The notes under the pieces were generated by a model that was given only the letters and a program-made list of their open reading frames with translations, was not told the DNA's origin and ran no database searches. Made by a program: the position numbers and the translations under genes. From contig OZ025270.1 in assembly GCA_964019165.1 (NCBI GenBank), positions 14,270,159 to 14,334,158 on the forward strand: a stretch of 64,000 nucleotides of DNA. The letters are read 5' to 3'. Shown here piece by piece: positions 1-12,131 of the stretch. This DNA comes from Mastigias papua. Taxonomy: Eukaryota > Cnidaria > Scyphozoa > Rhizostomeae > Mastigiidae. Every line of letters begins with the position of its first letter. Positions within the stretch are counted from its first letter, which is position 1.

Positions 1-281
1 TATAGCCTATCTACATCACTTGCAACATGGAATGCTCCTACCATTGTCAATATCTTTCTTGTCATCACGTCTAATTCACTGATTTCCTTCTTAGTCAAGT
101 TAAGTATCGTAATTGTGAGCGCTATTACACGTACTTCAAACGCATTGTGTATTTTCGATTTATTCACTCCATTCAATTCTGAATTCCATATTTTCTTCAC
201 CCTGGATTTATACTCTTCTATCACCCTCTCTTTGTTTAGGAGGCCTAGGATTCTTACCGATTCAACTATACTTAAATACTT
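1..281 (-). pseudogene. LINE reverse transcriptase C-terminal fragment
   Basis: Read on the minus strand, this stretch gives one open frame starting near 281 and running off the left edge of the window. Short recognisable pieces are KYLSIVESVRILG, ISELDVMTRKILTM and ASDVDRLY. They match the region downstream of the polymerase domain in a LINE group whose members carry a TRKxxTMH...DVDRLY segment. The start near 281 is simply where similarity begins, so this is a 5'-truncated insertion. It lies in what should be a PCYT1 intron, in the same orientation as that gene. The exact clade is not certain. Confidence 0.65.
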
Positions 282-331
282 CTACTGATCTTGTTCTCAA
301 TTTCCTTGACTTATAAGGTTGTTTACAATCA

Positions 332-2380
332 ATGGGACATCCTGTGCTTTGTGTTTTTCTCTTTCTAAAGAGTGATATGTGCACTTTGCCTCTCCAAACT
401 TCATTCCACAATTTTATTCGAGAACATAGTGACTGTCTGAAGCACTATCTTTGCTTTCTAATCTGCACACATAATCTGAGATCATCTACAGATGTGGCAA
501 ATTCTAAACGCTTTTCTATCTCATTTGGCAACACTCGTGGACTATTCTCTAATCTCAACTCTGTACACCAACATCTCCAATCCTCACATCCTCATTCACT
601 CTTCGTCACTGAAATTACGCTTAGAACACGTGACTCTAATGTCAACTCCATTCTATCTCCTCTTCTAAAATTTCTTGGTTATGAGCTGTTTTCTTCTTCC
701 TTCCCTAACGGTGGTGTGTTTGTGCATTTATCCATTCTTATGTACAAACCTCACAATTAACTCAATTTACCTCTCGAATCCCAGTTTTCAACTCATCTGA
801 CTGAAAATTTCCCTTCCCAGCACTTCTAAATTCATTTGCACCTATACCGCTCACAAAACTTTAGCTACTCTTCTTCTCTGCCTCTGAAAAACACTCTGAC
901 TCTTCTTCATGCACTCCTTCATCTACTCTTAAGTGCATAATTGCCGTCCCCCCCGCTAATTAATTTTTGAAAATTTTTCCAGTTCCCCCGCTCTTATTAG
1001 GACCCCCCAGCAATTATTTTTAACATATTTTGCCTTGTCACTTGACTGTTAGAATTTTGTAACAATTATCGTCCTTAAGAACGGAAAACGCTACACACGT
1101 GTATCTTCAAAGGTGGAGACATTTCTAAGCATAGCGTGATGTCAGTCAGTTAGATGTGTTCTGAAACCACTTAGTACATATGATAGTCCATGCAATGTAA
1201 CTATTCTACAACATGATGGAAGGCAACAATGAGTCAAGCAGAAGAAACTTTGTTTGTCAGTTGGAGAAGCATACATTGGCAGAGAAGAAAAAAGCTCGGG
1301 GAATGCGTTGAGGTGTTTAAAAAAGAATACGATGTTCAAGTGGAATGTTTGAAGGGAAAGACTCGATACGATGCCAAACCCAGAATATTACACTGAAATA
1401 TCGAAGCCATAGTTGCTAAGGAAATTTCCTCCTTAAATGGAGAAAGCAAACCAGCTTAGAGTCCTTTCTAAAATCCATTTATTAACATGATTGCACAAAT
1501 CCTGTCCCCCGCTACGTCCGACACCCATTAATTGAATTTTCCAAATAATTCCAACCCCCCCGCTAATTCCGACCCCCCCGCTAATTGAATTCTCCAAACA
1601 ATTCCAACCCCCCCCGTTAATTCCGACCCCCCCGGCAATTAAGCACTTAAGAGTAAGGGCAACCTTATTGCATCTATCTATGCTTCAAATTCCAATCTGG
1701 ATGACAAAGAATTCCAACCTCTTCTCTACCCTGCTTTCACCATCACAATGCCACCTATTAAATTCTCTACACTCAAAGTTAGTAAAACCCTTCCCCAGCT
1801 CAAAACCTCTAAATCAAAAGGCCTTGATGGTATACCAGCTATAGTTCTTAAATCCTGTGCCCAGGAACTTGCTCCTGTTCTCAGCAACCTCTTTCAGCTT
1901 TCCTATTCTGTTAGTTTATTTCCTTCTTCTTGGAAATTTGCCCACGTTTTCCCTATCTCCAAACAACGGAACAAGTCTGATCCTTCGATTTATCGCCCAA
2001 TTGCAATAACTTCACTCATCTCTAAGACTATGGAGACTAGCATCACCAAACAACTGCTTGCCTTCCTTGATATAAACAACCTTGTTTCTGATCACCAATA
2101 TGGCTGTCGACTCGCCAGGCCTACTGGTGACCTTCTAGCATATGCTCTTCATGCTTAGTCCTCTGGTCTAGAATCCTATTCTTTCTGACAGATCAATTGC
2201 AATTAGTGTCAATGGCTTCGTCTCTGGACCTCATTCCATCAACTCTGGGGTATCCCAAGACACTCTTATCTCACCTGTGTTATTCATCCTCTTCATAAAT
2301 GGCCTACTTTCCTTTACATTTTCCAGTATTTACTCTTTCGCAGACGATACTACAAGTGTGCACAAGTTCTCAATTTTCTC
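332..2380 (+). pseudogene. Jockey-like LINE, endonuclease and RT remnants, split by a MITE
   Basis: A decayed non-LTR retrotransposon. The first frame (332-760) contains an apurinic-type endonuclease start (ISFGNTRGLFSNLNSV, then SLFVTE). After the MITE at 926-1653 the reverse transcriptase resumes: KSKGLDGIPAIVLKS and YRPIAITSLISK (1748-2158), then out of frame SINSGVSQDTLISPVLF and the catalytic-box remnant YSFADDTT near 2335-2352. Several stops and frameshifts separate the blocks. Removing the MITE reconnects the coding sequence at the flanking TA, which shows the LINE was there first. No 3' tail was identified, and another LINE begins soon after. Confidence 0.75.
926..1653 (+). mobile_element. 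TA-flanked, C-tract-rich DNA transposon (family 1, copy 1)
   Basis: The element is bounded by inverted ends CTCTTAAGTGC and GCACTTAAGAG, each followed outward by TA (924-925 and 1654-1655), so a TA target duplication is likely. Both ends carry several runs of six to eight C residues within AATTCCGAC-like units. The interior holds a decayed coding stretch (about 1230-1370) with pieces such as KLGECVEVFKK and VQVECLKGKTRYDA, shared with the second copy near 33000-33584. TA duplication suggests the Tc1/mariner sphere, but no DDE transposase is present and the C-rich ends are unlike typical mariners. Superfamily is left open. Confidence 0.75.
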
Positions 2381-2639
2381 ATAAGCTGGATTACTGCATC
2401 TACAATCAATTTCGGTATCTTTTTAAGTTGGAGACCTGACAGTAGGTGTAGTACTTGCTAGCTCTCTCTGAGGCCCTGAAGTACTGGACTGACATCATGC
2501 GGAGGCTAGCACATTGCCAATTGATATACACAAGTATTTCTTTGAGAGGGAACATAGAAATACCTGGTCTGATACTCAGGTGCGCAGTAAGCCCACTAAG
2601 AGTTAGATGCCCTTTAGATGCTGCTGTTGCAACACATCT

Positions 2640-4927
2640 CTAGGAGAGCGAAACTAAGACGTAACACCTGCAAGCTGCTAGCATCCAATGATGTAGACTA
2701 GCTCTTCTCTTTGGAGTCATGCTACTAGCATCTAGAGAACTGGATATACCGTGTTCAAAGTCTTTCCTAATTTCAAAAAGCATCATGCACAGGCATCGTT
2801 TAATTATCATCCCTTTTTGTATCGCTGGTTGTAGCCTAAAAAGGCAAAACAATGATAATGAAACGCTTGCATTCTGTCAGTCCTTAAAGGAAGTAGTTCC
2901 TACCATACCCCATGTAGATAAAACTGCCATTCTTGGTGATTTCAATGCTCGAGTTTGGAAAGAGCAAGACATGCGAAATGCGCTAGGTAGACACGGAGTT
3001 GCAGGGATTGCAATGGCAATGGTTTGCTGTTACTGCAAATGTGCACTGACTTAAATCTGGTTATAGGGAATACACTGTTCCAACAGAAAGACAAATAAAA
3101 AATCACCTGGATGCACCCTGGTTCAATACAGTGGCATCACATTGACTATGTTCTGATGCGGAAGTGTAAAAGGCAGGACGTGAATATTGTTCACGTAATG
3201 TGAGGAGCACAATGCTGGACCAATCACCACCTTGTTAGAACTAAATTTAAGCTCTTTATCAGACTTAAATCTAAATTTTCTGGATCAAGCCTTCCTAATT
3301 GTCTACACAAAAACTTGAGTCAATTGACTGTGATAATTCCTGGGAGGCTCGGAAATCATCAATATATGATGCTAGTGTTGAGATGATCGGAGAGGGGAGC
3401 ACACAAAGATTGGTTTGATGAGAACAGAAGAGAAATTCAAACCATTCTGGATGAAAAGAGAAAAGTGGTAAATTATCTGTTAGGAGGCAATGGAAATAGG
3501 CTACAGAATGAGGCACTCAAAACTGGTGAGACGTAGTGCTCAACAGCAGCTGTGTCAAATGTGAGACTTTTGGTGGAGTGCCAAGGCTGATGAAAAACAG
3601 CATACCTTTGATAGACAAATTATAAACAGCTTCATACACTTCTTAAAGATGTGTACGGTTCTCAAGTGACCTAATAGTTCTCAAGTGGCACCAACTCTTT
3701 CAATGGATAGCAAGACGCTTTTGCATGATCCAACAGAGGTCTTGGATAGATGGTGAACACATTATGAAGAACTTCTTAACCGTCCATCTGCTGCTGAGGA
3801 AGATTTTGTTTAGTCAGTTCCATCTATGTTCATAAAGGAATCAATGTCAGCTAGCCCTACTCTAGAAGAAGTAGAATGTGCCTTGGTTAAGCTAAATAAT
3901 GGCAAATCACCTGGAATGGATGGCCTAGGTGCAAAGATTTTTAATTGTGGTGGACCTGCATTTATGAAGCACTTCGTGCATTTGCTTGCAAAGGTGTGGA
4001 GAGACGAATATGTACCACAAGAGTATAAAGATGCAAAGGATGATTGAAGTAATTCCAGAGGTGTTGCTTTGCTTTGTACAGCTGGTAAGAATTTATGCAG
4101 AATGGTTCTTAATAGCCTTTTGTACTATGTCACAAATGAGGTTCTCCCAGAGTCTCAGTGTGGTTTTAAGAGGTGGAAGAAGTACTGTTGACATGATACT
4201 TTCGGCAAGACAACTTCCAAGAGAAGTGCGTTTAACATCGGGTGGACCTGTTTCAAGTTTTCATAGATTTGACAAAAGAAATCGACACAGTAAATAGGAA
4301 AGCATTAAGGCTAATTGCTTTGGGAATTTGCAAAGCCAGCGAGTCATTTGGAAAACTTGATGAGAGACTCTGGAAACGTTGCAGAATATTCGTTGAGATT
4401 AAGGTGAGAGTATAACATGCCCTGTTCTTCCTTCCATACTGTATGCATCTGAAACCTGGGATCCTTATAAGAAGTACATTAAACATGGAGCACACTAAAC
4501 ACTATTTAACATGGAGTGGCCATGTCAACAGAATGGATGACACACGACTCCCAAAGCAGCTGTTATATGGTGAACTATGTGGAGGTAAAAGGCTTGGCAT
4601 AAACACAAGGCTAGATACAAAGATTGCATCAAAACAACATTAAAGAAGTACAAATACACACCGACGTTTGGGAGCAAAATGCATAACATACAACTTTTGA
4701 GGAGGCGAATAGGGAAGTATGAAAGAGATCGGAATGATCATGAGAAAGTTATATGGCAAGTGCGTAAGGAAGGCTCCAATGTATCATTCAATGAAATTGG
4801 CATATCACCTGAACTTGTTTGTCAAGAGTGTGGAAGAGTATGTTTAATTAAGGCCGGTCTAATAAACCATTTACGGAGTCACGATGCAAACAATGCTACA
4901 GGATTGTACAACAAACCATCAAACTGA
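2640..4927 (+). pseudogene. LINE with endonuclease, RT and C-terminal zinc finger, degenerate
   Basis: A second plus-strand LINE in pieces. The endonuclease segment (about 2850-3180) has LKEVVPTIPHVDKTAILGD followed by NARVWKEQD and GRHGV. This is the type often annotated as craniofacial development protein 2-like in animal genomes, but it is a retroelement. The RT palm starts at 3826 (LEEVECALVKLNNGKSPGMD). The C-terminal frame at 4679-4927 ends in a zinc-finger-like CQECGRVC...HLRSHD, which is characteristic of this LINE group. Frames change many times, so it cannot encode an active protein. The stretch 2381-2640 between the two LINEs holds nothing I recognise. Confidence 0.7.
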
Positions 4928-5163
4928 GAACATGCTTTTTGACATTTTAGTACATTATTTTCCCTATATTATCCATAATTTCATTTTACAGTTTTATTGA
5001 CATTCAAAAATGAATCTGCAAATCATTTTGTCCAATGAAACCTGTCCTTTTCTTCGTGACATATAAACACAAATTTTACTGTAGACTTGAATATAAATCA
5101 CTGGCAGGGAAAATGAGTTATCTCCGCCGAAAATACGTGAAAAGTCTGTTGGTACTACAGAAC

Positions 5164-5403
5164 TTCACTATAGCACGAAAAAGCGGGAACATTCTTTTAG
5201 CATACTGAAAGCTTTTTTCGTCCGACACTCGTCAGAGTATGAAACGTCGGATAACGACCGAAAGGTGAACCGAAAGGTATTTGGCTATATATTTCGGTTT
5301 ACCTTTCGGTCGTTATCCGACGTTTCATACTCTGACGAGTGTCAGACGAAAAAAGCTTTCAGTATGCTAAAAGAATGTTCCCGCTTTTTCGTGCTATAGT
5401 GAA
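5164..5403. repeat. Foldback repeat with 112-bp arms
   Basis: Arms 5164-5275 and 5292-5403 are inverted copies of each other with few mismatches and a 16-base loop. Each arm starts TTCACTATAGCACG. The right arm carries CTGACGA (5332-5338) and GAAA (5348-5351), spaced like the core of a minimal hammerhead ribozyme, but the intervening nine bases allow only about two pairs. It is probably a foldback MITE or a fused pair of retroelement ends. The flanks 4928-5163 and 5404-6053 hold no gene I recognise, only a short GTAT/GAAT-type simple repeat near 5500-5545. Confidence 0.8.
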
Positions 5404-6053
5404 AATGAGTTATATGAGTGCCAAGTGCAAATAAAACCACAATACAAAAGAAGGATATTAATGAAAGCGCTTGCAATACTCAACAGCGAGTTTGAAGCCA
5501 CAATGTATGAATGTACGTATATATGAATGTATGTATGTATGTCTATAGGAACATATGTTTGTGCTTCCTATAAGCTGTTTGCTCGTTCAGTGACATCCTT
5601 CGTTGATCAGTTGTTGCTAACTGCTAACGCGTATCATTATTTACCGTGCGGAGGCAGAGATAAGCGACAGTGATTATGACTGTACTCTGACTCAACTACA
5701 TAAAATAAAATAAATTACATGCATATATACAGAAACATTGAAAAACCTAAAATAAACAAGAATTATGTCGAGGAAGGGTTAGGTTGTTGTCAGCGGATTA
5801 ATGAACAGATTCATAGGCCGATGTTTTCGTGTGGAACAGAAGAGGAATGACCAAATACGTGATGACAGGAGTGATGCAGGGCGATGTCCAAGGTGTGAGA
5901 TGTAAGAGAAGCGAATGAATGAGAGAATAAAATCGGCATTGAGTGAGAATGGCATAAGCTACAATGCTTACGTTCACTACCTGTCTGTATATTTGTATAT
6001 ATGTACAATATATCAGTGTCAGATGGAAGATGGTATATATTACAATCACATAC

Positions 6054-6205
6054 TTTGTGCTTCTCCAGGAATCCAACATCAAGCACCCATGGAGCATCCC
6101 TTATGATTTCATCCACGTATCTACAATGACGTAATGCTTCGTAGCGTTCAGATTCATTCATGACAGTAAAACCTTTTAGTCGATGTGTTAGCTCGTCACT
6201 GCAAA
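6054..6205 (-). CDS. PCYT1: Choline-phosphate cytidylyltransferase, coding exon 3
   Basis: This 152-base exon encodes [20 protein letters not shown] and then [19 protein letters not shown], a highly conserved part of the CTP:phosphocholine cytidylyltransferase catalytic domain. The enzyme makes CDP-choline, the rate-limiting step of phosphatidylcholine synthesis. The acceptor is a pyrimidine-rich tract ending CAG just upstream of 6205, and the donor GTATGT follows 6054. The exon begins in phase 1, completing the valine codon left open by the exon at 11532-11422. The next exon, expected to encode the substrate-binding HDD region, was not found between 1 and 6053, so the intron is at least 6 kb and the gene continues left of the window. 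Confidence 0.93.
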
Positions 6206-7499
6206 CTGCACGGAAGGAAAGTTAGGTCATAACAACTACACAAAACAGCTTCACACATCTAACAACTTTTGAAAATGCCCTGCTTACGATCTAGGAGTCT
6301 TTGCAGCACATTATTATGTAGAGGTATCCACTATTGCCAAGAAATAACGGAGAAATTACTAAGTCACATCAAGTAAACGATTTGTTAAAAATAATCAAGC
6401 GTGGACAAAGTGTACTTCAAATAGCAAATTCTTCATACTTCCTAGCCATTGCCAGCCATTGCAATGAATTGAAACTGGTTTTGTACGACTACCCTTTGAA
6501 AAATGGTACGGAAAGGGCAGTGTTGTGGCATTTCAAGCAGAGAGGAGTACGTAAAGGACACCTACCCTGGTAGGAATACTGATGGAATAGAAAAGTCAAG
6601 ATAAAGGACTAAAGTCCAAACGAACTACAAATAACAATCAGTTAAGCTGGAAGTGTAGGCTATTGTGGATTCCTATATGACTTTAAGATTTTAATCATTT
6701 AACCAGCTAGGGAAATTTAACTAGCAAGAAAAGTGGTAAATCAATTACAATGAGACAACTAGAAATTAAATTATTCAAGTAGAAAGAGTGCTGATTAAGG
6801 GGATTTAAGGTCTCCTCTTTGAGCGAGCTACAATACTGTTTTCCTAGTTAATACTTTGCTAAAGAAACCGCCAGCTTTGATATTCGATTTCGGTAATTTA
6901 CTACCATATTCATAATATGGACAGTTGAACTTCTTCTTCCAAACGGTCGTTGGTTGACCACGAAGCACAAAACGATGGAAGCCAGATTGCATCCGTTGTA
7001 GCGCATAGGAAATATCTTTCCCGCAGCACTTTGACTGTTTCATCTGGAAACTCCCAATTACTTGGTAAACACCCCATTTATCGTACTGTAAAGAACTTGA
7101 GATAGGTCAAATACTTTGAGCTTCCCGTGCCAAGTTCAATGAATGCAGTTTGGGATGGAAGATCTTTTGGTTACAAAAGCAAATGGCACTTGGTCTGAGA
7201 CAGATCGCAAGGAAATAATCAACCGATATGTGGGAATGTACTTGGAAAAAGGATAGGTGCAGCTCTAGGTTCTGAGGAAAATGTAGGTGTTGGACAGAGA
7301 CCCAGCAAAAGAAATGTGCGGAAGAACTTGTTTCTAAATCAGAATCTGATACTAGTAAAGATGTTCTCGTTGGCAAAAGAGCAGCAAATAAAATAATATA
7401 ATGTCACAAGATTTTGAAAAGTTTTCCCTATTACTAAAACCCTTCTATCTCACTCCAGACATATTAGTTTTCTTTTTTGCACATGCTTCATAACACTTC
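6206..7499. other. PCYT1 intron sequence without recognisable feature
   Basis: This is the 3' part of the 5.2 kb intron between PCYT1 exons 2 and 3. Several frames of 60-90 codons are open by chance (for example 6334-6573 plus, 6828-7043 minus), but none shows a family I recognise, splice-site support or a repeat elsewhere in the window. Confidence 0.5.
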
Positions 7500-8770
7500 C
7501 AAACCCACTGTAATCCTTTTAAAGGAGAAAGGGAGTGCCTACGGGGCAACAAGCTTCCTTGCATGTTGTCAAGACACAAGCCATGATATTAGGATCTTCC
7601 AGACAGCTGAGGAAAATTGATACGCAAACGATACCACTTCCTCGCTATTAAATACATTGTAGTGATATCGATCTTGTGACGACTAAATAACTTGGTCTCA
7701 TGATTGATGATAGTCTAAAATGGGAGAGAACTGCTAAATGTATTCAACGATTATCTCTAGAGCCATAAGAATACTGAAGTATGCGTAAAACTATGTGCAG
7801 GGCTTTCAATGAAAGGCGCTCGATCGAGCGCGAGCACCTCCACACTCCCCTGGAACATCGGACTGGCTCTACACATCGAGCGCCTTCCCTGACTATTGAT
7901 CGTTAAGTGATGAAGGATGTTTTTCCTTTCCTGATTTCATAAAAATAATTCATAAACAAAACCAATATGGCCAAAGTTGAAATGTCAACTTTCAAGTCTT
8001 GGGAAAAGAAAATATAATTGGTTATAAAACGGCAGAGATCAAAAATCAACTATATGTTGTTGAAGTATGGTGTGTGTTATGTCGCAAACATGAACAAGCT
8101 ATCAAAATCAGTATTGCAAAACATAATATCAATTGACTTCAAAACCCACAAACTTTTTGTGCATATATTTATGAACCCTCACAAAAAGCTGCACAGTTTT
8201 AGATCACACCCTTAGTTGTTTGATCAAGCCCTTAAAGCATTTCAGGCGCTCGGGGTATTGCTTTCCTGGATATTTTTCACAGAGAGGCCTGTATGTGCAA
8301 GAGGATACGCTAAATAATATGTATCTTGGTACTATTCAATCGCACTTCAGTTACTGTTGCTCTGTTTGTGGATGTTGTGGGAAAACTAAGTTGAAAACCT
8401 TACAGAAACGACAGAACAGAGCAACCACAATTGCTACCAGCAGCCCTTTTGATACTCCAGCAGCCCCTTAGTCGCAACAGCACGGCTGGTTCACAATTAA
8501 TATGCTGACAAATCAAGAAATATGCACAATGGTATATAAATCCTTAAGTGATATAGTACCTGAAAGGTATGGTAATATCTTCCAAAAATGGTCCGATATT
8601 CATACAAGAGTCTACGGAATATAGAGTGCAATCTTGCAACACCACAAATGAGAACAGCTTATGGCCAAAAACCAATTGCGTTTAGAGGTGCCAGCGTATG
8701 GAACAGATTCGATTGCGAAATGAAATTAGCTCCTTCGATTAAGTCATTTAAAATGAAATTAAAGATATGA
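7500..8770 (+). pseudogene. Jockey-like LINE RT C-terminal half, split by a hAT-type MITE
   Basis: A degenerate LINE inside a PCYT1 intron, antisense to the gene. Recognisable parts are YANDTTSSL (a decayed catalytic box near 7620-7650), LGLMIDDSLKWER (near 7690), then after the insertion YVQEDTLNNMYLGTIQSH (about 8290-8345) and the C-terminal GQKPIAFRGASVWN (8660-8705). The interruption at 7800-8291 falls between the LKYA and YVQEDT blocks, which are contiguous in related elements. Stops and frameshifts make it inactive. Confidence 0.7.
7800..8291. mobile_element. hAT-type MITE with TATGTGCA target duplication
   Basis: The direct repeat TATGTGCA lies at 7792-7799 and 8292-8299. Inside it, the ends GGGCTTTCAATGAAAGG and the complement of the right end (CAGGCCTCTCTGTGAAA) agree at most positions. 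The 8-bp duplication and CAGG-like ends fit the hAT superfamily. The element contains no transposase. A GC-rich palindromic GCGCTCGATCGAGCGC occurs just inside the left end. Confidence 0.7.
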
Positions 8771-9197
8771 ACTGAGAACATTCAGGGAAAGCTGATCTAA
8801 ATTTTTACATTTTCATTTTTATCTTTCTTATTAGCACGTCTTTATAACATTTAGTTACTATTTCTATCAAATTATTGCAAAAAGGTCTACACATTGTAAC
8901 TTTAGATACATTAATTATTTCATTTTTCTTTTGCTGGGACATTTGGATAGCAGTTAATCTAACTGAGGTGTATCCCAGGGTAAATAAGTTCAAAATGAAA
9001 TGAATAGATATATAAAGTGGTCTTGTGTCCAGCAGAAAAATTGGTTCTTCCAGGAATGAAACCTGGTTACGATGGTTGTTACACAGTGTACTGTTTGCGA
9101 GAGGCTTGGGAGAGCTAGTCTAAAGGGCACCGGAGTTGGCTTTCAAGTCCGTTGCCTACAGAAGACCTCTCATTAAAATACGATTGCATCTGCTTAG

Positions 9198-9840
9198 CGG
9201 GCACACCGGAACCAGGGGTTGGGGGGCTACAGTTTTTCCCCACTTCCCCCCACTTTTCTGCTCATGTATGATGTTAAGATTGAGGCTTTCGATCCAAAGA
9301 GAAACTAGATCTCCTTTTTCCCTATTAATCAATTCTAGTTGTCTCATTGAAATTGTTTTAGCACTCACCTTTAAAAAGTACCAGTGCCAGAATCATCAGG
9401 ACCTATTGCAGGTAAATAACCGAAGTTTTTTCAACACGTGGAGCAATAGACTAGTCCAAAAGTCTCATAAACATGTAAAGTCAAGGAAGGGCTCTGTGTT
9501 CTTGGTCACCTAGCGTTTAACATGATTTCATTGCTCTGAAAACGTATGCCTCTATCATTTTACCTCATCTGGCAAGAATCTTTATAGAGTAGCAATACGG
9601 TCTATTCAATTTTCTCACCAACACTTTAATGATTTTATCTGCTGTTTTCTACCAAGACTGGACGCATGTATATATTCAAACAGGGCATTTCCCATTGAAT
9701 TATAGGGTGTGGATTGCAAAAATTTTTCAGGGGCTCCACCCCTGACTCCTAATGGCTTCATACTACTGCCATTACTGCATACCTCTATATGGACTTGCAA
9801 CTCATCCCCAGCCCCCCACCCAAAATATGCTCTGGCATCC
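9198..9840. mobile_element. hAT-type MITE with perfect CTGCTTAG duplication
   Basis: A perfect 8-bp direct repeat CTGCTTAG flanks the element at 9190-9197 and 9841-9848. The ends GGGCACACC and the complement GGATGCCAG are imperfect inverted repeats, followed inward by matching runs of G (GGTTGGGGGGCT versus GGGTGGGGGGCT). No transposase is encoded, and the open frames inside are by chance. The element lies in the intron between PCYT1 exons 2 and 3. The flanking stretches 8771-9189 and 9849-11140 show nothing recognisable. Confidence 0.72.
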
Positions 9841-11140
9841 CTGCTTAGTCACTTGTAGTACCTCTGTAATGCTAACAGAAATACCAGATGATACAACTAC
9901 TGACAAGGCAATATCAAAGTTCATATGCTATTGCTCTGTCCTAAATTCAACCAGTGTCTTTAAACCAAAAAGCCATTTGGAAATAGATAATTAGGAGTTC
10001 ATGGTGCATACTGTTAAATGATATCTGTTGAAAGTTACAGGCAAAACAGAATTACTTCTATTTGTAAACGGTACACTTTTTTAAATTGAGTTTGTCATCA
10101 ATGCAAAACATTAGACTTATGTCAAGATTTATGGCTATCAGAAGGTTCTTAATTCCATTATTAAAAATGAGGTATTGCAGGATCCCTACATAAACAACCT
10201 GAGATTCTCATGTAGTGAGTAAATAGGGCCTATGATGAATGACACAAGAAAAGCATGGGCAAACCTACCCCTCAATTGTCCCTGCAGGCTGGTACTGAGT
10301 CTAAATAGTACAGCCATGAAACCTCTGATAGCATATAACTGATACAAAAACATGCAAAACTTGCTTCTAATGAACCAGCAACTTTCATGAATATATACTC
10401 TGTTCTCAATAAATATCCTCTCCAGCTCAATGAATTTACAATCATCTTGACATAAATTTATCACATCAACTGTACAGTAAGAATTACTTTAACTGCATAT
10501 GAGGCCATGCACAGAATACTTCCCACTACAGATTCTCACTATTTTGCTAACTATTGATGTACATATTCATACAGTAGAGCTTTTTGATTGGTGAAAGTAT
10601 ATTCCAGGCTATTCAATGCATATATAGAGGTGAATGTCTGTGCAATATAAAGTTACTGTTAGATCCTTTGCCTCAGGACTACACATGTCTCACAACAAAA
10701 TACATGGGGGAAATGAGGTGGAGATGGGGTCAAATGCTCACCATTATGTTTATGGTGTGTACATACTAGATGAAACATGGTAGCCTATTATAATACAGAA
10801 TTAACTGCCTTCCATAGTAAAACTTGAAGCATTCGCATACCTTTTATGTAAAAGATATCTATGTGCTACACATTAAAAGCTAAGTGTAAAATAGCAACAA
10901 AAATAATGAATAGGGTTTCTATGCAAGATATAAGTGGAGAGATAAAACCTCATAACTATGGACAAGTATGTGATAAAAACCTTTCTTTGGATATGGACGT
11001 AAACAATTTTCCAAAAGTTACCATATTGATGGTAATATAAAAATGAAATATCTCATTCCATAGAAAAACAAATGTACTTTTAAAAATAACATTACTTTCA
11101 GTTGTTTTCGTTGTTGGAAAACGCAGCTTAATGATGAAAT

Positions 11141-11336
11141 TCAGTACAAGAATCGAGACAAGAAATAAAGACATTTTATTGTCTTTGTAGATGTATTTTA
11201 ATTTCGACAAATCCTTCTAAATACAACATAACCGGTAGACCTAAGGTTAAGTCGTATTTAGAAGGATTTGTCGAAATTAAAATACATCTACAAAGACAAT
11301 AAAATGTCTTTATTTCTTGTCGCGATTCTTGTACTG
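11141..11336. repeat. Foldback made of two inverted copies of one repeat end
   Basis: Arms of about 85 bases (from about 11142, and from about 11251 to 11335) are inverted copies separated by a short loop containing CCGGTAGACCTAAGG. The right arm with its loop is closely similar to 37424-37540, where the same sequence is present once inside the copia gag region (shared pieces AGACAATAAAATGTCTTTA and GCGATTCTTGTACTGA). Both arms end in the same CAGTACAAGAATCG motif, so this looks like two fused termini of one retroelement family. It lies in a PCYT1 intron. Confidence 0.75.
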
Positions 11337-11413
11337 ACTTTCAGTTGTGAAACACCATTTACAATATATTGCTAAGAGATAATAACATTGCAAAAAGGAA
11401 CCAATATTATTTA

Positions 11414-11614
<201 letters not shown>

Positions 11615-11998
11615 CTAAGTAAGCAAATTCCAATCATTATGCTACAGTTGTAAACTTCAAAAGCCTACAATTGTTGAACAGTGTTAATGTATTAACTGTG
11701 TGGTCTGATCTTTTCCTTTTATAATGAAAACTTTATTGTCACTTCCCTTTTCAACCTAGTTTATTCAATAATTGCCAAGCATATCAGTAAAATTGTTATA
11801 TAAGTTGAAACTCAGTAAGTACATAAATTGAAAGCAATCTTTTACTAGAAATTCTTATCTGCTGACATCAAGCCTATTTTCCCCAAAAACATTGTGGATA
11901 AATGCTGCTTACATCACTATGGCAAAATCTGCTCACCATCTTTAGGCACAAAATGAAAATGTATTTGTCATGGAAGTGTGCAGAGAAAATATATATAC

Positions 11999-12131
11999 CT
12001 TTTGTTCCTTTTTTTGCCTCATCAACTGTAATCTGGGAAATAGGTGTTGGCCATTGGTCAGAAGATGGGTTGTCTTGATCATAAAATATGGCTGGCTTTA
12101 CACTCCCATTAGCAAATGATTCAATTGACAT
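11999..12131 (-). CDS. PCYT1: Choline-phosphate cytidylyltransferase, first coding exon
   Basis: The exon encodes 44 residues beginning MSIESFANGSVKPAIF and ending DEAKKGTK plus one base, followed by the donor GTATAT. In the family this is the poorly conserved N-terminal tail that precedes the catalytic domain. The ATG sits directly at a splice acceptor (a T-rich tract ending TATAG), so the 5' untranslated region must be on one or more upstream exons at higher coordinates, which I could not place. Intron 1 (11533-11998) is 466 bases. A reading into the intron would add chance residues and is rejected. Confidence 0.88.
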
